Of a stretch of DNA of 64,000 nucleotides, positions 1 to 8,930 are shown piece by piece. Both the position numbers and the translations under genes were made by a program. Below the pieces are notes generated by a model. That model was not told where the DNA came from, searched no databases, and was given only the letters and a program-made list of their open reading frames with translations. Source of the DNA: an uncultured Candidatus Saccharibacteria bacterium (GTDB taxonomy: Bacteria > Patescibacteriota > Saccharimonadia > Saccharimonadales > Saccharimonadaceae); the NCBI GenBank assembly GCA_938041555.1, contig CALIAC010000012.1:1-64000 (forward strand), read 5' to 3'. Position 1 is the stretch's first letter, and every line of letters begins with the position of its first letter.

Positions 1-2626
1 TGAGCTGTGCAAGCTTAGCAAGCGGCTTGGTCGAGGCAATTGGGTTGCCCGAGACCATCACAAGCTTGAGGTTTGCCAGGCCAGCGATTGGGTCGAGCGA
101 CTCAATCTGGTTGGAATGAGCAGTCAGCGACGTAAGCTTGGTTAGCTTAGCGAGCGGTGCAAGGCTCTTCACCTTGTTGCCATCAATTGCCAGCCAGTCG
201 AGGTTCGTTGCTGCCTCAAGACCAGTCAGGTCGGCCGCTTTGCGGTCATCTGCTGCATCGCCTGGCAGGATGAGCGACAGGCCAGTCAACTTTTGCATCT
301 CACCTGCTGTCACGTCTTGTGCGGCGCCTCGGCGTGCGCCAAGGGTCTCAGACAGGCGCTTGTTGATTGCCTCCTTGAGGCGGGCGTCTGGGACCGACAC
401 AACGCTGTTGTCGCTCTTGGTGTCGGCCTCGGCGGTTTGGGCTGCATGAGCAGTGTCAGCTTTACTGGTGCTGCCCATGCCCGGCGCTTTTGGGTTTGCT
501 TGCCCGTTGGTGGTTGCGCCATTGGCGTTATTTTGTTGTGGAGTACTACTACTCTTGCTATTGACGTTTGGCTCGCCACCGGTCATGTTGGCGTTGACCA
601 GTGCACCACGGTTCACCTTGGTGCCGGCCTTCACAGTTGCGCCGCTTGGGTCGATTGCCTTCGCCACATCGGCAGGCAATTCCTTACCACTATTGGCAGC
701 TGGGCTACCGGCCTTGATGGTGTAGTTACTCTTGTTGTAGTCATTGTTGTTCGCAGCTTCGCTGGTGAAGAATGGGTTGGCGCTGCGTGAGCCAGTTTGG
801 TCGAGCGAGTTGCGCTCTAGGCCATCAATCGCCTTGCTGACCCGGCCATCCTTAGCAATGTCTGATGTCTTGCTGAAGAGAACGTCAATTGGTGCGTCGG
901 TCTGCGCCAAGTCCCAGGTAAAGACGGTCTTGTCGACATTGGTATCGTTGCGGTAGTAGACGTTGTAGTCGAGGCCAGCAAACATCTCGTTTGTACCAAC
1001 CTTTGGTCCGCCAATGTTGGCACCACCCTTGGTGCGGACACCGTACGCCCAGTATGGGCTGTCGCCATCCTTAGCGGTTGCGGCACGTGATGAGATGATG
1101 TTGTTGTACATCTCTGTACCCGTTGTGTCCCAGCTCAGGCCCTTGGCTTGCGACCAGCTCTCTGGTGCAGTACAGGTGCTGCCTTGGTAGGCATTGCAAC
1201 CCCTGCTGCGGGTGTCCTCACGGACGCGGATTGGGTAGGCGGTGCGTGAGATAGAGTTGTTGTAGATCTTCGTCTTGCTACTACCCGACACTAAGATACC
1301 AGAGCCCGAACCCTCGATGATATTCGAGGCGATGATACCAGTGTGTGACACCTCGTAGAAGATCGCCATCTGCACGTTGGTAAAGTAGTTGTTGACGATG
1401 TTGGTGTTGATACATCCTTCATCACACCAGAAGCCTGGCAGCTGGTGGCGCTTGGCCACAGCGATGTCGGAGTTGGTCGAGCCAGACTTCGAGTAGTCCA
1501 CCACGTTGTTGCGGAAGGTGAAGTTCTCGGCGTGAGTCACCTTCACATCGGCCATACCGCACCACGAGGTACAGTAGCTACCATTGGTCTCAAAGCCAGC
1601 GGCGTTGTTGTTACTAAAGGTGTTGTTCTCAAACACAGCATTCTCGATGCGGTTTGCGCCAGCACCATTCCCCCCGTTGTCGAGGAATTGGCTGTTCTTC
1701 ACCACGCTGCCCGAGGCTTTGTCGAGGAACAACCCCGAGTTCGAGTTCTGCGCCACGATCACATCTTGCACCAGCGAGTTCTTCCCGTTGATGGAGATGG
1801 CGATTGGCCCAGCCTTGTCGTCGAGCTGTGGGTCTTTAAAGCCCCAGGTTTGGTTTGGTGCATATTGCGAAATGTTAATACCCTGCAGCTTGAAGTTCTC
1901 ACCTGTTGTAGTAAAGGCGCGAGTGCGCTGCGAGATCTCCGTTGTCCCAGCCGTTGGGTCTGAGCCTAGGTAGTAACTCACGGTGTCTTGCCGGCCTGGG
2001 TTGAAGTGCCCACCGCTACGCGTCGTCTGAGTGGCGTCTTCCACATAGAACTTGCCTGGACCGACCTCAGCCTTGCTCCCCACCTGCGTCAGTGGCTTGT
2101 CATTAATAAAGACCTGCTCTGGGTAGGCAGCCATACCTTCGACTTCTGGCTTGATGTTGGTCGTACAGACGTGGCAGAAGTTCTGGAAGTTACCGGTGGC
2201 CTTCCACGTATTGCCCTCGCGCGACCAGTTGGTCACCACGTCGCTACCCTTCAGCCACACCTCAGCGTTGGGTGCTGCCTGCATAGTGACATTCTTCTTC
2301 GTCACAAAAAAGTGTGGCTCGCGGTAGATACCACTCTTTGCCACCACTGTTCCGCCGTCGCTAATCTTCGTGACGGCGCGGCCAAAGCTCTTATACGGTG
2401 CTGACTCGCTTCCGTTACCCTTGTTGTCGTCCCCGTTGGGAGACACCCAGGCTACGTTGGCGTTCGGCACAGCGTAATTTGCCTTGATATAATTATAGTT
2501 TTTATTCAGACCGGCTGCGTTCACCGAATTGAGGCCATAAAAAAGCCCGCCTATAGCGAGCCCACTCACAGCCACAACCGATGCGATGCGCATGACGATC
2601 CCACGTTTTTGACGTCTAATCTTCAC
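1..2626 (-). CDS. Secreted right-handed beta-helix protein with C-terminal leucine-rich repeats (3' end outside window)
   Basis: The frame is open from a GTG at 2626 to the window edge (875 codons), so the C-terminus is missing. GTG is preferred to the in-frame ATG at 2593 because GGGAGGAAAG lies just upstream (2631-2640). A basic N-terminus is followed by a hydrophobic signal or anchor (about residues 13-32, ending near VNAAG). Residues 50-100 show a DUF1565-like opening (WVSPNGDDNKGNG, SAPYKSFGRAV, GIYRE). Asn-rich strands typical of parallel beta-helices follow (NNTFSNNNAAG, NNVVDY, NNYFTN, NNSISR). After a Ser/Asn/Gln linker, an internalin-like cap (VPDARLKEAINKRLSE) leads into leucine-rich repeats (LAPLAKLTKLTSL, LANLKLVMVSGNPI). 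It is probably a cell-surface carbohydrate-binding or adhesion protein. The ligand is unknown. Confidence 0.85.
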   Translation of the reverse strand, partial: MKIRRQKRGIVMRIASVVAVSGLAIGGLFYGLNSVNAAGLNKNYNYIKANYAVPNANVAWVSPNGDDNKGNGSESAPYKSFGRAVTKISDGGTVVAKSGIYREPHFFVTKKNVTMQAAPNAEVWLKGSDVVTNWSREGNTWKATGNFQNFCHVCTTNIKPEVEGMAAYPEQVFINDKPLTQVGSKAEVGPGKFYVEDATQTTRSGGHFNPGRQDTVSYYLGSDPTAGTTEISQRTRAFTTTGENFKLQGINISQYAPNQTWGFKDPQLDDKAGPIAISINGKNSLVQDVIVAQNSNSGLFLDKASGSVVKNSQFLDNGGNGAGANRIENAVFENNTFSNNNAAGFETNGSYCTSWCGMADVKVTHAENFTFRNNVVDYSKSGSTNSDIAVAKRHQLPGFWCDEGCINTNIVNNYFTNVQMAIFYEVSHTGIIASNIIEGSGSGILVSGSSKTKIYNNSISRTAYPIRVREDTRSRGCNAYQGSTCTAPESWSQAKGLSWDTTGTEMYNNIISSRAATAKDGDSPYWAYGVRTKGGANIGGPKVGTNEMFAGLDYNVYYRNDTNVDKTVFTWDLAQTDAPIDVLFSKTSDIAKDGRVSKAIDGLERNSLDQTGSRSANPFFTSEAANNNDYNKSNYTIKAGSPAANSGKELPADVAKAIDPSGATVKAGTKVNRGALVNANMTGGEPNVNSKSSSTPQQNNANGATTNGQANPKAPGMGSTSKADTAHAAQTAEADTKSDNSVVSVPDARLKEAINKRLSETLGARRGAAQDVTAGEMQKLTGLSLILPGDAADDRKAADLTGLEAATNLDWLAIDGNKVKSLAPLAKLTKLTSLTAHSNQIESLDPIAGLANLKLVMVSGNPIASTKPLAKLAQL

Positions 2627-2676
2627 TGCTCTTTCCTCCCCTTGTCGGTTGGCGTTAGATTTACGTTACAAAGACT

Positions 2677-2704
2677 ATTCTATCATAATGGCCGCACTGG
2701 TCAA
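2677..2704 (-). promoter_or_regulatory. Sigma-70-like promoter of the beta-helix/LRR gene
   Basis: On the minus strand, TTGACC (2699-2704) is followed after 16 bases by TAGAAT (2677-2682). The gene starts about 50 bases downstream and has its own Shine-Dalgarno sequence. It is one of the few promoters here with a clear -35 box. Confidence 0.5.
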
Positions 2705-3081
2705 TTAACCATAACCCACATAACTATGCAATCCTGCAGTATACGCCTCGCGCAACACTCATACTTCGCCTCTCTTGCCAGTCGTATGCTTGTACCGTAC
2801 ATATATAGATCATACCCCAGATAGTGCTCTTGACATTTATGATACTTCGCATATATTGCAAGCATTGTATATTTTGCTATATTCTACACAAATAAAAATA
2901 TCATTGTAATATCTACAATGATTCGTTTATCTCTCGTTGTGCTGTGTTTTATGTTAAAACTATAGATTGCTAAGCAACCTCAGCATTCATCTATTTTGGC
3001 TTGTCATTCTTGAGCTGTGGATATTACTGTGCGGCTGTTTTATCAAAAACACCGAGCCAATAGCCATAACCCAAACAATCC
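2705..3081. other. Gene-free A+T-rich intergenic stretch
   Basis: No credible coding frame. An 8-bp hairpin (arms about 2901-2908 and 2914-2921, TCATTGTA/TACAATGA) has no T-run after it. The tRNA-Ser gene follows at 3082. Confidence 0.5.
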
Positions 3082-3174
3082 TGGCGGAGGAGGGGAGATT
3101 CGAACTCCCGCTGCAGGTCTCCCCACACTAACGATTTAGCAAACCGTCCCCTTCAGCCACTTGGGTACTCCTCC
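3082..3174 (-). tRNA. tRNA-Ser (anticodon GCT)
   Basis: Read on the minus strand, acceptor arms GGAGGAG and CTCCTCC pair, with discriminator G and an encoded CCA (3082-3084). The T-arm is GGGAG-TTCGAAT-CTCCC. The anticodon loop reads TTGCTAA, giving anticodon GCT for AGC/AGU codons. A long variable arm (GTGTGGGGAGACCTGCAGC region) confirms a class II serine tRNA. A TACAAT box lies about 35 bases upstream. Confidence 0.93.
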
Positions 3175-3510
3175 AGCGTGTCGGATTGTGCACCAACGTG
3201 CACTGGCTATTGTAGCATAGGTCAGGCAATTGCGCTAGACATTTGTGAGGTGCAATTTTATCCCTACTTCGCCGCAGTGTCGTTAGCCATATATTTCCTG
3301 CATTCCCCTTCCCTTTATCAAGCAATATAAATAAGGAGGCGGTGGGCGTCTCACTACCATACCAATTCCTCACGTTGAGCTTCAAGATATCGTCATAACA
3401 GCAAGTTTTCAAGACGCTACTAGCAAAAGAGATGAAGGAGGCGAGTCACCACAATACCACAAGCTGAGAAATTTCACCGCTTTCCTCTCGACAAAAAAAA
3501 CGCCATATCG

Positions 3511-3516
3511 TATAAT
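3511..3516 (+). promoter_or_regulatory. -10 box of the pilin gene
   Basis: TATAAT at 3511-3516 precedes the Shine-Dalgarno AAAGGAG and the ATG at 3544. No other feature is seen between the tRNA at 3174 and this box. Confidence 0.5.
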
Positions 3517-3543
3517 TACAAGATAAAAGGAGCTAAGTTTATT

Positions 3544-3972
3544 ATGCTAAAAAAATGTCTACTATCTATCAGTGCTCTTGCCCTCATCGGGGGTGGGATA
3601 ATTGCTGCTGCACCGCCCAGCGCAGCAATCGGCGGCGTGTCAGATGGTGCCAGCCGCTCACGGGGCAAAGACCAGCCAGCCGATCTCTTTGGTGACGCCG
3701 GTATCTTCACACGAGTGAGCAACATCATGCTGTTCCTCGTTGGTGCTATCGCGGTCATTATGATCATCTTCGGTGGTATTCGCTATGTTGTCTCTGGTGG
3801 TAACTCATCACAAGTGCAGGGCGCGAAGAATACGATTATGTATGCCCTCGTTGGTGTCGTGGTGGCACTGCTGGCCTACGCCGCGGTGAACTTTGTTATC
3901 AACACCATCATCCCTGGTGGTAACATCAATACCACGACCAACAGCAGCAACACCGGCGCTTCGACTACCTAG
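3544..3972 (+). CDS. VirB2/TrbC-like type IV secretion pilin
   Basis: 142 residues. A signal peptide (MLKKCLLSISALALIGGG, likely cleaved after PPSAA) is followed by a short hydrophilic stretch and two hydrophobic helices (about residues 62-80 and 97-120) separated by a Gly/Ser/Asn-rich turn (GGIRYVVSGGNSSQVQGAKN). This matches the T4SS pilin family common in Patescibacteria: a small two-helix pilin polymerised into an extracellular pilus. The tail is Asn/Thr-rich. The gene stands alone, about 19 kb from the main secretion locus, with its own -10 box, Shine-Dalgarno sequence and terminator, so it may be expressed more strongly than the rest of the machine. Confidence 0.85.
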   Translation: MLKKCLLSISALALIGGGIIAAAPPSAAIGGVSDGASRSRGKDQPADLFGDAGIFTRVSNIMLFLVGAIAVIMIIFGGIRYVVSGGNSSQVQGAKNTIMYALVGVVVALLAYAAVNFVINTIIPGGNINTTTNSSNTGASTT

Positions 3973-4008
3973 CCGGCGCCGCTTGGCTCTCTTCTCACAC
4001 AAACATAT

Positions 4009-4036
4009 GCGCACACTTCGCGGTGTGCGCTTTTCG
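4009..4036 (+). terminator. Rho-independent terminator of the pilin gene
   Basis: An 8-bp stem (GCGCACAC/GTGTGCGC, arms 4009-4016 and 4023-4030) is followed by TTTTCG. Confidence 0.8.
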
Positions 4037-4163
4037 TTGTTCTTGACCAAGTTTGCAAAAAAACGGAAATAAAGCAAGCACGGCGCACAAAAGTAATCAC
4101 GTGTTTTTCGTAATAAAAAATCTACAAGCATCCTCAGCTTGCAGATTACCAGTATCAGAAATA

Positions 4164-4251
4164 TGGCGGAGAGAGAGGGATTCGAACCCTCGAAGCCTTG
4201 CGGCTTACCGCTTTTCGAGAGCGGCCAGTTCAACCACTCCTGCACCTCTCC
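4164..4251 (-). tRNA. tRNA-Ser (anticodon CGA)
   Basis: On the minus strand, GGAGAGG pairs with TCTCTCC (the last pair is G-T). The T-arm is GAGGG-TTCGAAT-CCCTC. The anticodon stem CCGCT/AGCGG encloses CTCGAAA, giving anticodon CGA for UCG. The variable arm is long and CCA is encoded at 4164-4166. A TATAAT box (complement of 4267-4272) lies 15 bases upstream. Confidence 0.93.
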
Positions 4252-4338
4252 ACGTGGTCTGCTCTCATTATAACAGATGTGATGCCGAACGAAAATATCG
4301 CGCAGCGGATATCCTTGAGCTCTTGCCCCACCTTCGCG

Positions 4339-4344
4339 TATACT
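4339..4344 (+). promoter_or_regulatory. -10 box placing transcription start at the HIT-protein start codon
   Basis: TATACT ends 6 bases before the ATG at 4351 and no Shine-Dalgarno sequence fits between. The transcript is predicted to be leaderless. Confidence 0.55.
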
Positions 4345-4350
4345 AAAGTC

Positions 4351-4776
4351 ATGCAGGATTCTATTTTTACTAAGATTATCAAAGGTGAAATACCAAGCCA
4401 TACGGTGTATGAGGACGAGCACACTATAGCCTTCCTCGATATCAATCCACTGAGTGATGGCCATGTGCTGGTCGTGCCGAAGCAGCAGATTGACTCGCTG
4501 TGGGCGCTCCCGACTGAGGTATATCAACACCTCTGGACGGTGGCACAGCGGATTGCTCACGCAATGGAGGTGGCATTCCAGCCTGAGCGGGTCGGCGTTG
4601 TGGTAGAGGGCTTCGATGTGCCACACGCTCACATTCATCTCGTACCGCTATATGACCGCGAGGTGCTACAGCTCCATCATGGCTACCCAACCGACACCAG
4701 CGATACTCACCTATCTACCACCGCCCAGCGTCTTGCTGCAGCAGTGTCCAGCAGTAGTAGAGACGCCAGCGCATGA
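4351..4776 (+). CDS. HIT-family nucleotide hydrolase/transferase
   Basis: 141 residues, the normal size of a HIT protein. The family's signature HAHIHL (His-x-His-x-His) is present near residue 93, preceded by the typical N-terminal segment DSIFTKIIKGEIPSHTVYED and the substrate strand GHVLVVPKQQ. HIT proteins hydrolyse purine nucleotide phosphoramidates or dinucleoside polyphosphates. The exact substrate cannot be read here. The start at 4351 is chosen because the motif begins there and the -10 box sits just upstream; the open frame extends further back into the tRNA. The stop TGA overlaps the rlmH start by 4 bases, so the two are translationally coupled. Confidence 0.93.
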   Translation: MQDSIFTKIIKGEIPSHTVYEDEHTIAFLDINPLSDGHVLVVPKQQIDSLWALPTEVYQHLWTVAQRIAHAMEVAFQPERVGVVVEGFDVPHAHIHLVPLYDREVLQLHHGYPTDTSDTHLSTTAQRLAAAVSSSSRDASA

Positions 4777-5228
4777 TCACCATCATCGCCGTTGGCAAGC
4801 GACACGAACCCTGGCTAGTCGATGGCATTGCACGCTACGAGCAGCGCATGACCCGTGCTTGGCAGTTGCAGTGGAAGCTCCTCCCAGCTAGCTCGCACAG
4901 TGGCGATGCAGCACGCCGTGAGGAGTCGCAGCAGATTCTTCGGGCACTTTCGCCCCAAGCATACGTTGTACTACTAGACGAGCGTGGCACAATGCTTGAC
5001 TCGCCTACCCTCTCGCGCAGCCTACATCAGCCAATGGCGCAGGGTAAGTCACTCGTGCTTATCATTGGTGGAGCATACGGTGTGACAGAGGCAGTGATGG
5101 AGCGCGCCAACCTGGTGTGGTCGCTGTCTCGCCTGGTGTTTCCACATCAGCTGGTGCGACTCATCTTAGCCGAGCAACTCTACCGGGCGCAGCAGATTGC
5201 CGCTGGTCATCCGTATCACCATCAATAA
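4773..5228 (+). CDS. rlmH: 23S rRNA (pseudouridine1915-N3)-methyltransferase RlmH
   Basis: 151 residues, close to the family's usual 155-160. SPOUT methyltransferase features are visible: MITIIAVGK at the N-terminus, VVLLDERG in the middle, the AdoMet-binding IIGGAYGV loop near residue 95, and the C-terminal LVRLILAEQLYRAQQIAAGHPYHHQ-type segment with the conserved HPYH. It methylates helix 69 of mature 70S ribosomes. The gene overlaps the HIT gene by four bases and converges with the next gene without a gap. Confidence 0.95.
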   Translation: MITIIAVGKRHEPWLVDGIARYEQRMTRAWQLQWKLLPASSHSGDAARREESQQILRALSPQAYVVLLDERGTMLDSPTLSRSLHQPMAQGKSLVLIIGGAYGVTEAVMERANLVWSLSRLVFPHQLVRLILAEQLYRAQQIAAGHPYHHQ

Positions 5229-5603
5229 CTAACCAACAATCGGCAAGAACTGATTATCAAAGGCGTGACGCGTTCCCCGCTGCTTATGCGCCAGATATCT
5301 ATATTCATCATCGCGCGGTGGCACACCCGGCGTGTGGTGTTGCCCATGGTGCCCTGCCTTGTGCCCCAGCGACGCATGATGCGGATGGACGTGCGGGTCG
5401 GCCGTTAGTTTATCGTGTTCCGCCGAGCCTTGCAGCCCACGGCTTCGCAGCGCGGCAGGCTCGAGCGTGAGGAGTGCAGTGGTCATCTTATCAAATTGCC
5501 CATCGTGCAAGAACACCCCCAGTGCAGTCGCCAGGCTAAAGACCGCCACGGCCGCCTGCGCGAGGATGGTTTTGGGTGAAGTAGTGTGATGTTTGTGTTT
5601 CAT
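5229..5603 (-). CDS. Hypothetical His-rich membrane-anchored protein
   Basis: 124 residues, not recognised. One hydrophobic segment (about residues 13-32, ILAQAAVAVFSLATALGVFL) suggests a signal or anchor. The rest is hydrophilic and rich in histidine (HVHPHHASLGHKAGHHGQHH), which could bind metal. The stop abuts the rlmH stop on the other strand. There is no Shine-Dalgarno sequence and no clear -10 box. It is kept because the frame fills the gap exactly and starts with a plausible membrane segment, but it could be spurious. Confidence 0.45.
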   Translation of the reverse strand: MKHKHHTTSPKTILAQAAVAVFSLATALGVFLHDGQFDKMTTALLTLEPAALRSRGLQGSAEHDKLTADPHVHPHHASLGHKAGHHGQHHTPGVPPRDDEYRYLAHKQRGTRHAFDNQFLPIVG

Positions 5604-6021
5604 TGTGTGTATTGGTGACTATCGTTAGTTCTATTTTTGTTCATATTCATGGTAGCAGGATGTTTCTTTTCTGTCAAGTATGTTTCGTGTAGATATAGGA
5701 ATACCCTTCTTTTCCTTCATTAACTCTCCTCCCTATCATATTGCCTGACGAGGCATGAAAGCTGTTTGTCATAGCATATGTATGCTTATAAAATCCATAC
5801 GATGAACCCTCTTAATAAGCCTCACTCACCACAAGCCTCAGAAAAGAACGGTACGAATAGAAAGCATGATGCGGTGAGATTTTTTCAACTTCAGGTCATT
5901 TTAGCTCATCATCACAATAGCTTCTTTGTCTGTGCTCAGGCTTCCCTCCTCATCACCAAGCACTCTATATTGTCATTTAGAATGCAAGCTTAGATCAGTA
6001 CTCTTCAATGTCTCTACTCAT
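5604..6021. other. Intergenic stretch without a credible gene
   Basis: A+T-rich. The one open frame (5778-5993, plus) has no ribosome-binding site and no recognisable protein character. Nothing else is seen. Confidence 0.5.
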
Positions 6022-6054
6022 CAAAATGGCTACCATCTCACATCGACGGTAGCC
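6022..6054 (-). terminator. Terminator of valS
   Basis: Stem GGCTACC/GGTAGCC (arms 6048-6054 and 6028-6034) followed on the minus strand by ATTTT, about 40 bases past the valS stop. Confidence 0.65.
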
Positions 6055-6091
6055 TTCTCTATTAGCACAAGGTATTAAATTTGCAGTACTG

Positions 6092-8641
6092 CTATTCGAT
6101 CACCTGCAATTCCTTCACCAGCCGCTCGATCAACGCCTGCTTGCTTGCCAGCTGCTGGCGCGATTCTTTCACTAGGTGGGCGGGTGCTTGGCTGGTGTAG
6201 CGTTCGTTTGCCAGGCGGCTCTCTAGCTTGGCAGCGTCATTGCGTGCTGTGACCAAGCGTTTCTCGAGGTTCGTCTGGTGCTCATAGAGTGTCTCGTCGC
6301 TTACGTCGAGCCAGGCATCGCGGCCACTGGCGGCCAGACGCAGCCCTCGTGCTACATCAGTATGTTTCACCGCCGCTAGGCCAGCCAAACGCCGCACCAG
6401 CTCGGCATTATCCGCTACGAGCGCGTCATCCATATAGAGCAGTGTGTAGCGCTCATTGCCCGGCAACTCACTGGTTACGTAGCGCGCTTCAGTCACGAGC
6501 CGCTTGAGCCGGCCAAACTCAGCCGCCTGCAGCTCATTGTATTCCTCAGCCTGCGGATATCGCGCTGCCGCCAGCAGGTCGTTATGCCAGCTCAGGCTTT
6601 GCCAAATCGTCTCCGTTACAAACGGTGCAAACGGATGAGCCAAGCGCAGACAGGTATCGAGCACCCACACCAGCATATCAGCGTGCTGCTCCACCTTAGC
6701 TGCCTCGATATACCAATCGGCCACATCATCCCACACCGTGTGGTACAGCGTCTCTGCTGCCTCGGCAAAACGATACTGCGCTAGCTGCTGCTCCATCGTC
6801 TCCCCTGCCCCGCTCAGCTGGCGGATGATCCAATGGTCAGCCATCGATTGCGGCGTCGGTACGTGCACCGGCCGCGCATCCCCCACTTGTGCCTCGATGA
6901 AGCGAGCGATGTTCCACAATTTATTACAGAAATTGCGCGCTGCCACCACCTTGCCGGTATTAAAGGCTTGCGGCTGAGCGGCTGAGCGGCTAGCGATAAT
7001 CCCCATGCGCAGTGCGTCTGAACCATACTGGCTGATCGCCTCTATTGGGTTAATCACATTACCCTTACTCTTGCTCATCTTCTGCCCATGCTCATCCAAC
7101 ACCAGCCCATGCAGATACACATGGCGGAATGGCACCTGCCCCGTGCAGTACAGCCCAAGCATCATCATCCGCGCCACCCAGAAGAAGAGGATATCTCCCG
7201 CCGTCTCCATTACTGCGTTGGGGTAGAATTTCGCTAGCGGCCCATCTTGCAAATAGTCGGTGGTGATGAATGGCCACTGCCCACTACTAAACCAAGTATC
7301 AAGCGTATCTTCTTCCCGACGATATGTTGTGCCATTTACAACTATTTCTTTTTCGTTGACATTTGTATTGAAGATCCAGTCGCTTGGATCGGTCGTACTC
7401 TGGAAGGCCGGAATGGGTATCCCCCACGGGATCTGCCGGCTCACGTTCCAGTCTTTTATCTCGCGCAGGTATTTGATGACCACCTCGCCTTTATTGGCGG
7501 GAGTGAAGGTCACATCACCGCGCTCAATAGCAGCAATCGCTGCATCCGCCAATGGCCGCATTGAGATAAACCATTGCTCCTTCACCATCGGCTCAATGAC
7601 GGTGTCGCACTTGTAGCAATGCCCCACCGAGTGCTCCAGCTCTTCCTCGCCACGGCGCAGCTCTTCGCGCTCCAGCGCCTCCAGTACCCGTTGGCGTGCC
7701 TCCGTCGTGGTGAGACCATCAAATGGTGCGGGAACATTCGTCATTCGCCCATCGAAGCCAATCACCTGCTCCACCGGCAGCCCATGTCGCTGCCCCATCT
7801 CGAAGTCATTTGGGTCGTGAGCCGGCGTGATCTTAACCGCACCAGTACCATATGACACATCGACATATTCGTCAGCAATAATCGGGATCTCGCGCCCTAC
7901 CAGTGGGAGCAGCGCCTTGGTGCCAATCAACTTCTTGTAGCGCTCATCTGCCGGGTTGACAGCGATGGCGGTATCACCCAGTAGCGTCTCGGGCCGCGTC
8001 GTAGCAACGATAATTTCACCAATATGATCGAGTAGTGGATACGCAATACGCCACAGCTTAGACTTCTCCGTCTTGTGCACCACCTCGATGTCGGCAAAGC
8101 TGGTCTGGTGTTTGGTACAGTAGTTCACAATCCGCTCACCGCGGTAGATCAGCCCATCTTGCCACAGCTTGTTGAAGGTACCGTAGACCGTTTCCACCAC
8201 CTTAGGGTCAAGCGTAAAGACCATATCTTCCCAGTCGGCCCCAACGCCAAGGGCGCGCAGCTGGAGCTCCATATCGCCCCGTTTCTGATCGACAAAGTCC
8301 CACACCTGTGCATACAGCTCATCACGAGAGTAATCGAAGCGCGTCTTGCCCTGCTTTTCTAGCTCGCGCTCATACACCACCCACGTTTCGAAGCCAGCAT
8401 GGTCTGCCCCAGGGATAAACACCGCGTCGTCACCTTTCATCCGGTGGTAGCGCACTAAGATATCTTGCAAGGCCGAGCCGAGCGCATGCCCAACGTGTAG
8501 GTTGCCATTAGCATTGGGCGGCGGCATCACAATGCTATAGGGTGTACCCTCCCCTTTTGGCCGAAATACGCCAGCACTCTCCCACATGGCGTAGATATTT
8601 GGCTCGTATTCGTTAGGGTTGTAGGTCTTGGCAAGTTTCAT
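6092..8641 (-). CDS. valS: Valyl-tRNA synthetase
   Basis: 849 residues, a class I aminoacyl-tRNA synthetase that charges tRNA-Val. Visible: the N-terminal MKLAKTYNPNEYEPNIYAMW, the HIGH motif as PNANGNLHVGHAL (near residue 45), an editing domain with the ATTRPETLLGDTAIAV motif, the KMSKSKGNVINP loop (near residue 524), an anticodon-binding region, and a C-terminal coiled coil (TNLEKRLVTARNDAAKLESR). AAGGAAG lies about 10 bases before the ATG. A TATACT box about 120 bases upstream implies a leader containing one of the parS-like palindromes. The gene stands alone. Confidence 0.98.
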   Translation of the reverse strand: MKLAKTYNPNEYEPNIYAMWESAGVFRPKGEGTPYSIVMPPPNANGNLHVGHALGSALQDILVRYHRMKGDDAVFIPGADHAGFETWVVYERELEKQGKTRFDYSRDELYAQVWDFVDQKRGDMELQLRALGVGADWEDMVFTLDPKVVETVYGTFNKLWQDGLIYRGERIVNYCTKHQTSFADIEVVHKTEKSKLWRIAYPLLDHIGEIIVATTRPETLLGDTAIAVNPADERYKKLIGTKALLPLVGREIPIIADEYVDVSYGTGAVKITPAHDPNDFEMGQRHGLPVEQVIGFDGRMTNVPAPFDGLTTTEARQRVLEALEREELRRGEEELEHSVGHCYKCDTVIEPMVKEQWFISMRPLADAAIAAIERGDVTFTPANKGEVVIKYLREIKDWNVSRQIPWGIPIPAFQSTTDPSDWIFNTNVNEKEIVVNGTTYRREEDTLDTWFSSGQWPFITTDYLQDGPLAKFYPNAVMETAGDILFFWVARMMMLGLYCTGQVPFRHVYLHGLVLDEHGQKMSKSKGNVINPIEAISQYGSDALRMGIIASRSAAQPQAFNTGKVVAARNFCNKLWNIARFIEAQVGDARPVHVPTPQSMADHWIIRQLSGAGETMEQQLAQYRFAEAAETLYHTVWDDVADWYIEAAKVEQHADMLVWVLDTCLRLAHPFAPFVTETIWQSLSWHNDLLAAARYPQAEEYNELQAAEFGRLKRLVTEARYVTSELPGNERYTLLYMDDALVADNAELVRRLAGLAAVKHTDVARGLRLAASGRDAWLDVSDETLYEHQTNLEKRLVTARNDAAKLESRLANERYTSQAPAHLVKESRQQLASKQALIERLVKELQVIE

Positions 8642-8697
8642 GGCGGTGGCTTCCTTACAGATTATTGATACTTTTCACACGAAAACGGTGCGGTCGA

Positions 8698-8713
8698 TGC
8701 TTCACGTGAAAAT
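8698..8713. promoter_or_regulatory. parS-like palindrome 1
   Basis: TGCTTCACGTGAAAAT matches 13 of 16 positions of the bacterial parS consensus TGTTTCACGTGAAACA, with a perfect 10-bp core TTCACGTGAA. It lies in the valS leader, about 30 kb from dnaA. The ParB-binding role is inferred. Confidence 0.45.
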
Positions 8714-8763
8714 TTATGTGCAGCATCTGCCTGGCCGATTTTTTGGTGCAACTTCAGCTACCT

Positions 8764-8769
8764 AGTATA
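8764..8769 (-). promoter_or_regulatory. -10 box of valS
   Basis: TATACT on the minus strand, followed by a leader of roughly 115 bases. There is no obvious T-box or other known riboswitch structure. Confidence 0.4.
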
Positions 8770-8914
8770 GCACGTTTGGTGGCTCAATGGCAGGGGTGAC
8801 AGGGGTTAGTGATGAGGCTAAGGCATAGCTGACAGCGGTGATATGATAGATGTCTCGCCTTGCAAATTAGTCACTATCGAATAGTCACTTGTTCTGATAG
8901 TTTCCCATTGTGTA

Positions 8915-8930
8915 GTTTTCACGTGGAAGG
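8915..8930. promoter_or_regulatory. parS-like palindrome 2
   Basis: GTTTTCACGTGGAAGG is centred on CACGTG with TTC on the left and GGA on the right. It matches 11 of 16 parS consensus positions and is the weakest of the three. Confidence 0.3.

Noticed and set aside
293..790. 165-codon plus-strand frame (and others up to 2404)
   Set aside because: All lie opposite the beta-helix/LRR gene, whose frame is continuous with clear domain motifs.
4245..4257. CACGTG at 4252 as a further parS site
   Set aside because: It lies at the tRNA-Ser 5' edge and its flanks do not match the parS consensus.
3808..4638. 276-codon minus-strand frame
   Set aside because: It is antisense to the pilin, HIT and tRNA genes, with no ribosome-binding site; shadow frame.
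5778..5993. 71-codon plus-strand frame
   Set aside because: No Shine-Dalgarno or -10 box in place and no protein-like character.
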